A stretch of DNA of 10,028 nt, taken from contig JAGWZS010000047.1 in the NCBI GenBank assembly GCA_018971905.1, positions 1-10,028 of the forward strand, in the 5' to 3' direction. The DNA comes from Rhodospirillales bacterium (GTDB taxonomy: Bacteria; Pseudomonadota; Alphaproteobacteria; Acetobacterales; Acetobacteraceae). Below, piece after piece: positions 5,828-10,028 of this stretch; the first letter of the stretch is position 1, and each line of letters starts with the position of its first letter. The position numbers and the translations under genes are program-made. The notes below the pieces were generated by a model that had not been told where the DNA came from, ran no database searches, and saw only the letters and a program-made list of their open reading frames with translations.

Positions 5828-5976
5828 CAACTAAGCAAAAAGTCAGAAAATCTTAAGTCAGCGTTTACTCTACCAGCGGTAGCAATAGCTGGCAGCATAC
5901 ACCTCGGCCACCACCTCCAGGATAATGCTGCCGGGTGGCGGGCCATGGTGGCCCGCCGTCCGTAGGCTGTCCGGCG
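5828..5976. other. Convergent intergenic region between the Lrp-family gene and pmbA
   Basis: This 149-bp gap has an AT-rich first third and a GC-rich, strongly structured remainder. AAGTCAG occurs twice (5840-5846 and 5855-5861). Potential stems are CCAGC (5873-5877) with GCTGG (5888-5892), GGCAGCAT (5891-5898) with ATGCTGCC (5925-5932), and the long stem at 5932-5962 listed separately. I see no credible gene. It most likely contains the 3' ends of both transcripts; a small RNA cannot be excluded. Confidence 0.5.
5932..5962 (+). terminator. Long GC hairpin, probable transcript end of the Lrp-family gene and perhaps of pmbA
   Basis: GGCGGGCCA (5937-5945), loop TGG, TGGCCCGCC (5949-5957) is a perfect nine-pair stem. 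In plus-strand RNA it extends to fourteen pairs through two G-U wobbles. In minus-strand RNA those two become mismatches, so the longer structure favours the plus strand. No U-run follows on either side, so this would be a non-canonical or Rho-assisted terminator or a 3'-end stabiliser. Its place between two convergent genes supports an end-of-transcript role. Confidence 0.45.
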
Positions 5977-7281
5977 TCAGGCGCCCGCCAGGGTCATGCC
6001 CTCAATCCGCAGCGTTGGCGCATCGGTGCCACGCTTGAACTCAAGGTCGCTCGCCGGGGTTAAATTCAGGAACATATCCTTCAAATTCCCGGCGATGGTG
6101 AATTCCGCCACCGGTTCGGCAATCTGCCCGTCCCGGATCATGAACCCCGCCGCCCCGCGCGAATAATCGCCGGTGAGGCCGTTGATGCTGGAGCCCATCA
6201 TCTCGGTCACGTACAGCCCCTCGGCAATGTCGGCCATCAGCTGCGCGGGCGTCATCTGCCCTGGCTCCATATAGAAATTGCTCAAGCCCCCGGCATGGCC
6301 GTTGGTTTTCAGCCCCAGCTGGTTAGCGGAACGCGTATCCAGCACCCACTCCGTCAGCCGCCCACCCTCTATAAAATTCATCCGCTTCACGCGCTGGCCT
6401 TCACGGTCAAAGGGGCGGGAGCGGCGGCCGCGTACCCGCAACGGGTCATCGACAATATTGATGCCCGCCGCGAAGACCTGCGCGCCCATGGCATCCTTCA
6501 GGAAAGAGGTGCCGCGGGCGATGGAGGCGCCAGAGATGGCACCAGCAAGATGGCCAAGAATCGAGCCCGCCACGCGCGGGTCGAACAGCACCGGCAGTCT
6601 CGCCGTGGCCGGGCGCCTTGGGTTCAGCCGCGCCAACGCGCGGGATGCAGCATTGCGGCCAAGCCGCGCGGCATCGCCCAGATCCGCGCCATGAATCGCG
6701 CTGTCGTAATCGTAATCACGCTGCATCGCCGTACCGGCACCGGCAATGGCGGTGACGGAAACGCTGTGCGATGAGCGTGCATATTCGCCCAAAAACCCGT
6801 GGCTGGTGGCCAACACGGAGATGGAGCGCGACCAGGAGGCGGAAGCGCCTTCTGAATTGGTGATGCCCGCCACTGAAAGCGCCGCCTCTTCCGCCAGGGT
6901 AGCGCGCTCGATCAGCACATCCGCACGCGGCTCTACCGGGTCGTCCAGCTCCAGAAACGCGGCATCGGGCGCGGGAGGCGCATAGGGAATTTCGGCGTAG
7001 GGGTCTTCTGGCACCACCTTGGCCATCGCCACCGCCTGCTCGGCAAGGCGGGCAAACGCGCCATGGTCGATGGAGCTGGCGGAAACGCTGGCCGAGCACC
7101 GGCCCAGGAACACCCGCAGGCCAAGTTCCGTGGTCTCGGCGCGCTCGGTTTCCTCTATCTTGCGCAACCGGCGCTGAATGCCGACGGACGTGCCCTCATA
7201 CAGCCCCACCTCGGCAACATCGGCACCCGCTCGCTTCGCTGCCTCCAGCAGGGCGGCGGCGGCGTCCGCAAGCACGCTCAC
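5977..7281 (-). CDS. pmbA: TldD/PmbA family protein (PmbA/TldE type)
   Basis: PmbA/TldE is the non-catalytic partner of TldD; the TldD-TldE complex is a cytoplasmic metalloprotease that trims small unfolded peptides, known for microcin B17 maturation and CcdA antitoxin turnover in E. coli. The 434-residue length fits TldE. The protein has the family's N-terminal half and the C-terminal block GLTGDYSRGAAGFMIRDGQ at about 368-386, followed by EFTIAGNLKDM. No HExxxH zinc motif, the mark of TldD, is visible, so I assign PmbA rather than TldD. The GTG start overlaps the stop of the upstream M16 peptidase by four bases (GTGA, 7278-7281) with only a weak ribosome binding site, implying translational coupling. 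tldD is not in this window. Confidence 0.92.
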   Translation of the reverse strand: MSVLADAAAALLEAAKRAGADVAEVGLYEGTSVGIQRRLRKIEETERAETTELGLRVFLGRCSASVSASSIDHGAFARLAEQAVAMAKVVPEDPYAEIPYAPPAPDAAFLELDDPVEPRADVLIERATLAEEAALSVAGITNSEGASASWSRSISVLATSHGFLGEYARSSHSVSVTAIAGAGTAMQRDYDYDSAIHGADLGDAARLGRNAASRALARLNPRRPATARLPVLFDPRVAGSILGHLAGAISGASIARGTSFLKDAMGAQVFAAGINIVDDPLRVRGRRSRPFDREGQRVKRMNFIEGGRLTEWVLDTRSANQLGLKTNGHAGGLSNFYMEPGQMTPAQLMADIAEGLYVTEMMGSSINGLTGDYSRGAAGFMIRDGQIAEPVAEFTIAGNLKDMFLNLTPASDLEFKRGTDAPTLRIEGMTLAGA

Positions 7282-8543
7282 GCCGCCAGCCGGTCGATAA
7301 TGGCTGAGAATTTCGGCACCTGCCCCACCGGGCCAATGGTGGCCAACGTGGGCTTCTGCCGGAAAATCTTGGTTCCCACCGCGCTTATGTCATCCACCGT
7401 CACGGCGTTGATCTTCGCCACGGTTTCCGAAACCGGGATAATCCGCCCGAACACCTGCCATTGCCGCGCCAGCTGCTCGCAGCGGCTGCCGGTGGACTCC
7501 AAACTCATCAGCAGCCCGGCCTTCAGCTGCGCGCGCGCCCGGTTCAGCTCCGCCTCGCTCACCGCGCGCTGCACCTTCTCCAGCTCCTCCAGCGTCACCG
7601 GGATCAGCTCCGCCGCCTCTGACTCGCCCGTGCCCGCGTAAATCCCGAACAGCCCGCCATCCTCGGCCGGGGCGGTAAAGCTGTAGATGGAATAAACCAG
7701 CCCGCGCTTCTCGCGGATTTCCTGAAACAGCCGGGAGGACATACCGCCACCCAGCAGGGTGGAAAGCAGCATGGCGGGGTAATAATCCGCCTCGCCATAG
7801 GCCGGGGAATTAAAGCCCAGCACGATATGCGCCTGGTCCAAATCCCGCAGCTCGCGGTATTCACCGCCCATGTAATCGGCGGGCATGGGCGCACTGCGTT
7901 CGGCTTTCGGCAAATCCGCGAAATGCTTCGCCGCCAGTTCCACCACCTGCTCATGGTAAAGGTTGCCACTGGCGGCGATGACCATGTTCTCCGGCGTGTA
8001 ATGCTGGCGCATGAAGCCGGGCAGCGCCTCGCGCTTCATGTTGCGGATAATCTGCTCCGTGCCCAGCACCGGGCGGCCCATCGGCTGGGCGGGGTAGGCG
8101 GCGGTCTGGAAATGGTCGAAGATGATATCGTCCGGCGTGTCGTTCGCCTGGCCGATTTCCTGCAGAATCACGCCGCGCTCACGCTCCAGCTCTTCCGGCT
8201 CAAAGCTGGAATGGCAGAGAATATCGCCGATGATATCCGCCCCCAGCGCCAGATCTTCCTTCAGCAGTTTCACGTAATAGGCCGTCTGCTCGCGGGAGGT
8301 ATAGGCGTTGATATGCCCGCCCACATTCTCGATCGCCTCGGCGATATCCGCCGCTGAGCGCCGCTCCGTGCCCTTAAAGGCCATATGTTCCAGAAAATGC
8401 GCCACGCCGTTCTCAGCGGCGGTTTCATGGCGGGTTCCGGCCCCCACATAGGCGCCGAAGGAGACGGTTTCCACACGCTCCATCCGCTCGGTCAACACCG
8501 TAAGACCGGAGGGCAGTGTGGTAATGGAAACCTGTTCAGGCAT
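7278..8543 (-). CDS. M16 family zinc metallopeptidase (processing-peptidase-like)
   Basis: This is a 421-residue member of the pitrilysin/M16 family, close in form to the beta subunit of mitochondrial processing peptidase. The inverted zinc motif H49-F-L-E52-H53 (HxxEH) is intact, and the third ligand E129 in RGVILQEIGQ lies at the expected spacing of about 76 residues. The C-terminal half carries the substrate-binding R/Y block SSRLFQEIREKRGLVYSI at 269-286. One polypeptide therefore has both the active and the R/Y half, as expected of single-chain homodimeric M16B enzymes. No signal peptide is visible, so it is probably cytoplasmic. The ATG at 8543 is backed by AGGAA (plus 8549-8553) five bases upstream; it overlaps the thrC stop by eight bases. 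The natural substrate is unknown. Confidence 0.95.
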   Translation of the reverse strand: MPEQVSITTLPSGLTVLTERMERVETVSFGAYVGAGTRHETAAENGVAHFLEHMAFKGTERRSAADIAEAIENVGGHINAYTSREQTAYYVKLLKEDLALGADIIGDILCHSSFEPEELERERGVILQEIGQANDTPDDIIFDHFQTAAYPAQPMGRPVLGTEQIIRNMKREALPGFMRQHYTPENMVIAASGNLYHEQVVELAAKHFADLPKAERSAPMPADYMGGEYRELRDLDQAHIVLGFNSPAYGEADYYPAMLLSTLLGGGMSSRLFQEIREKRGLVYSIYSFTAPAEDGGLFGIYAGTGESEAAELIPVTLEELEKVQRAVSEAELNRARAQLKAGLLMSLESTGSRCEQLARQWQVFGRIIPVSETVAKINAVTVDDISAVGTKIFRQKPTLATIGPVGQVPKFSAIIDRLAA

Positions 8544-9939
8544 TGCTGTTCCTGTTCGCAAAATTCCGCACCAGGGTTTCGATCGCGGTCAGATCGACCG
8601 GGGCGCGGGTGAAAATCTCTTTCCTGTCATATAGGTCGGAAAGATGCGGCGGTAGGGGCGGGCGGCTGCCCACCGCTTTTTCGATGGCATCCGGGAACTT
8701 GGCCGGGTGGGCGGTGGCAGCACAGATCACCGGCATTCCCACCGGCCCGCAATCCCGCCCCGCTGCCAGGCCAATCACGCTATGCGGGTCCGCCAGATAT
8801 TCGCTTTCCCGCCAGAAACGGGCAATTTCCGTCAGGGTTGCCCCGTCATCAAGCCGGTAACCCTGGAATTGCTGACGGATGGCCTGCCAAACCTTGGCCT
8901 CCACCGCCATTTTTCCGGTGGCGCGGAAATCCGCCATAGTGTTCGCGGTCAGTGCCGCGTCGCGGCCCAGGAACTCGAACAGCAGCCGCTCGAAATTGGA
9001 GCTGACGCCGATATCCATCGAAGGCGAGAGGCTCGGCTCAACGGCCTTCACAGACATGTCGTTCGCGTCCAGAAACCGGCTCAGAATATCGTTGCGGTTG
9101 CTCGCCACGATGAATTTGGCGATCGGCAGGCCCATCTGCTTCGCCGCCCAGGCGGCCAGGATATTGCCGAAATTGCCGGTCGGCACCGCCACAGCCACCT
9201 CACGCTCAGGTGCCCCCAAATTCAGCGCGGCGTAAACATAATAGGGAATCTGCGCAGCGATGCGGGCGAAATTGATGGAATTCACCGCCGAGAGGTTCAT
9301 CTCCGTCCGGAACGGCGCATCCGCGAACATCGCCTTCACCAGATCCTGGCAATCGTCAAAATTGCCCGCTACCGCGATGTTCAGCACGTTATCGGCCTTC
9401 ACCGTCGTCATCTGGCGGCGTTGCACCTCGGAGGTCTTGCCCTCGGGGTGCAGAATGGTGATGTCGATATTCTGGCGGTTGGCCACAGCCTCGATGGCGG
9501 CCGAGCCGGTGTCACCCGAGGTCGCCCCCACAATCCGCACTTTCTCACCGCGGCTTGCCAGCACATGCTCGAACAGATGCCCCACAAGCTGCAGCGCCAT
9601 GTCCTTGAACGCCAGCGTTGGGCCGTGGAACAGCTCCAGCGCGTAAAGGCTGGTGTCCACCTGCACCAGCGGCACAATCGCCTTATGGGCAAAGCCCGCA
9701 TAAGCCTTACGGCACATGCCCAAAAGCTCAGCCTCGCCGATGCTGCCCGCCGCAAAGGGCGCGATGATCTTGGCCGCCAGCTCCGGGTAAGGCAGGCCAC
9801 GGAGGGCTTTCATCTCGGCGGGCGAAAAGCGCGGCCAGCTTGCCGGCATGTAAAGCCCGCCATCGCTGGCCAAACCCGCCAGCAGCACCCCGGCAAAATC
9901 CATCTCCGGGGCCTGCCCCCGCGTCGAAACATAGCGCAT
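8536..9939 (-). CDS. thrC: Threonine synthase (ThrC)
   Basis: ThrC is a pyridoxal-phosphate enzyme that converts O-phospho-L-homoserine to L-threonine, the last step of threonine synthesis. At 467 residues it belongs to the longer threonine synthase group found in alphaproteobacteria and fungi. The N-terminus MRYVSTRGQAP and SDGGLYMP (25-32) are typical. The PLP lysine is K112 in HGPTLAFKDMALQ, and the phosphate-binding loop is ATSGDTGSAA at 139-148, followed by LHPEGKTSEVQRRQM. The ATG at 9937-9939 has AAGGGA about seven bases upstream. It is the first complete gene of a three-gene operon, overlapping the M16 peptidase gene by eight bases (ATGCCTGA). Confidence 0.97.
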   Translation of the reverse strand: MRYVSTRGQAPEMDFAGVLLAGLASDGGLYMPASWPRFSPAEMKALRGLPYPELAAKIIAPFAAGSIGEAELLGMCRKAYAGFAHKAIVPLVQVDTSLYALELFHGPTLAFKDMALQLVGHLFEHVLASRGEKVRIVGATSGDTGSAAIEAVANRQNIDITILHPEGKTSEVQRRQMTTVKADNVLNIAVAGNFDDCQDLVKAMFADAPFRTEMNLSAVNSINFARIAAQIPYYVYAALNLGAPEREVAVAVPTGNFGNILAAWAAKQMGLPIAKFIVASNRNDILSRFLDANDMSVKAVEPSLSPSMDIGVSSNFERLLFEFLGRDAALTANTMADFRATGKMAVEAKVWQAIRQQFQGYRLDDGATLTEIARFWRESEYLADPHSVIGLAAGRDCGPVGMPVICAATAHPAKFPDAIEKAVGSRPPLPPHLSDLYDRKEIFTRAPVDLTAIETLVRNFANRNSNA

Positions 9940-9960
9940 CGAAAATCCCTTATTCCGGGG

Positions 9961-9979
9961 GTGCCTATACTATCGGCAC
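9961..9979. promoter_or_regulatory. 19-bp near-perfect palindrome over the thrC promoter, candidate operator
   Basis: GTGCCTATACTATCGGCAC is symmetric about C9970 with a single mismatched pair (9966/9974). It ends 21 bp upstream of the thrC ATG and covers the proposed -10. The dyad form TGCC-N9-GGCA fits binding by a dimeric repressor, but I cannot name the family. The minus-strand RNA could also fold it as a hairpin. If the upstream reading frame ending at 9970 is real, its stop codon lies in the centre of the palindrome. Confidence 0.45.
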
Positions 9980-9993
9980 AGGGCGGGCAGCAA
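9964..9993 (-). promoter_or_regulatory. Weak candidate thrC promoter
   Basis: On the minus strand TTGCTG (plus 9988-9993) is 18 bp from TATAGG (plus 9964-9969). The -10 ends 24 bp before the thrC ATG, so a leader of about 17 nt would result. Matches are modest (three and four of six). Overlap with the palindrome at 9961-9979 is the main reason to take it seriously. Confidence 0.28.
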
Positions 9994-10028
9994 TGCGTCC
10001 AGCCTTTTGGTCCCCTGCGCGGTGGCGG
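9970..10028 (-). CDS. Possible C-terminal end of an upstream gene, partial
   Basis: One minus-strand frame is open from the right edge to a TAG at 9970-9972 and reads ATAQGTKRLDALLPALCR, a plausible protein tail with GC-rich third positions. If real, the gene ends 30 bp before thrC and could share its operon. Eighteen residues are too few to identify a family or to exclude chance; another minus-strand frame is open over almost the same stretch. Confidence 0.3.
   Translation of the reverse strand, partial: ATAQGTKRLDALLPALCR

Noticed and set aside
5926..6036. Short plus-strand frame starting at the ATG at 5926
   Set aside because: The possible ribosome binding site is only two bases from the ATG, the frame runs through the hairpin and into antisense pmbA, and the product is Pro/Arg-rich without recognisable features.
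9993..10028. Possible plus-strand gene start (ATG at 9993) divergent from thrC
   Set aside because: Only 12 codons are visible, the upstream GGGCGGGC is not a good ribosome binding site and no supporting -35 was seen, although TATACT at 9966-9971 resembles a -10.
1..10028. Mobile elements, CRISPR arrays, tRNA or rRNA genes, defence or toxin-antitoxin genes
   Set aside because: I looked on both strands and found no transposase, terminal repeats, spaced repeat array, tRNA-like cloverleaf or recognised defence protein; every long frame is accounted for by ordinary genes.

Overview
The window is a GC-rich chromosomal segment from an alphaproteobacterium. GlyQ, GlyS, AccA, ThrC, the M16 peptidase and PmbA all read as alphaproteobacterial types, and a Rhodospirillales/Acetobacteraceae host is my best guess. 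That placement is inference from protein style and gene mix, with no search behind it. Almost all of the DNA is coding. There is no transposase, integrase, CRISPR array, phage gene, tRNA or rRNA, so this looks like a core housekeeping region rather than an island.

Layout, left to right. (1) A minus-strand glyQ-glyS operon encodes the two subunits of tetrameric glycyl-tRNA synthetase; glyS runs off the left edge. (2) A small uncharacterised four-helix membrane protein on the plus strand is divergent from glyQ and converges on accA, with overlapping stop codons. (3) Minus-strand mscL (mechanosensitive channel) is followed by accA (acetyl-CoA carboxylase carboxyltransferase alpha subunit). (4) A tiny plus-strand glycine-zipper lipoprotein is divergent from mscL and converges on ald, again with overlapping stops. 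(5) Minus-strand ald (alanine dehydrogenase) is divergent from a plus-strand Lrp/AsnC-family regulator. Their 151-bp shared intergenic region holds three AT-rich inverted repeats spaced about 22 bp apart. (6) A 149-bp convergent gap contains strong hairpins. (7) A tightly overlapped minus-strand operon follows: thrC (threonine synthase), an M16 zinc peptidase and pmbA/tldE. (8) The last 59 bases may hold the 3' end of another minus-strand gene.

Functionally the window covers translation (GlyQS), fatty-acid synthesis (AccA), amino-acid metabolism (Ald, ThrC), proteolysis and peptide processing (M16, PmbA) and envelope stress (MscL, lipoprotein). The clearest regulatory unit is lrp-ald: the regulator probably senses an amino acid such as alanine and controls ald and itself from the shared operator region, as AldR-type regulators do.

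I found no convincing new multi-gene system. The points most worth checking are the phased operator array and leader of ald, the 19-bp palindrome over the thrC promoter, the 15-bp tandem duplication upstream of mscL, and the structured lrp/pmbA convergent gap.
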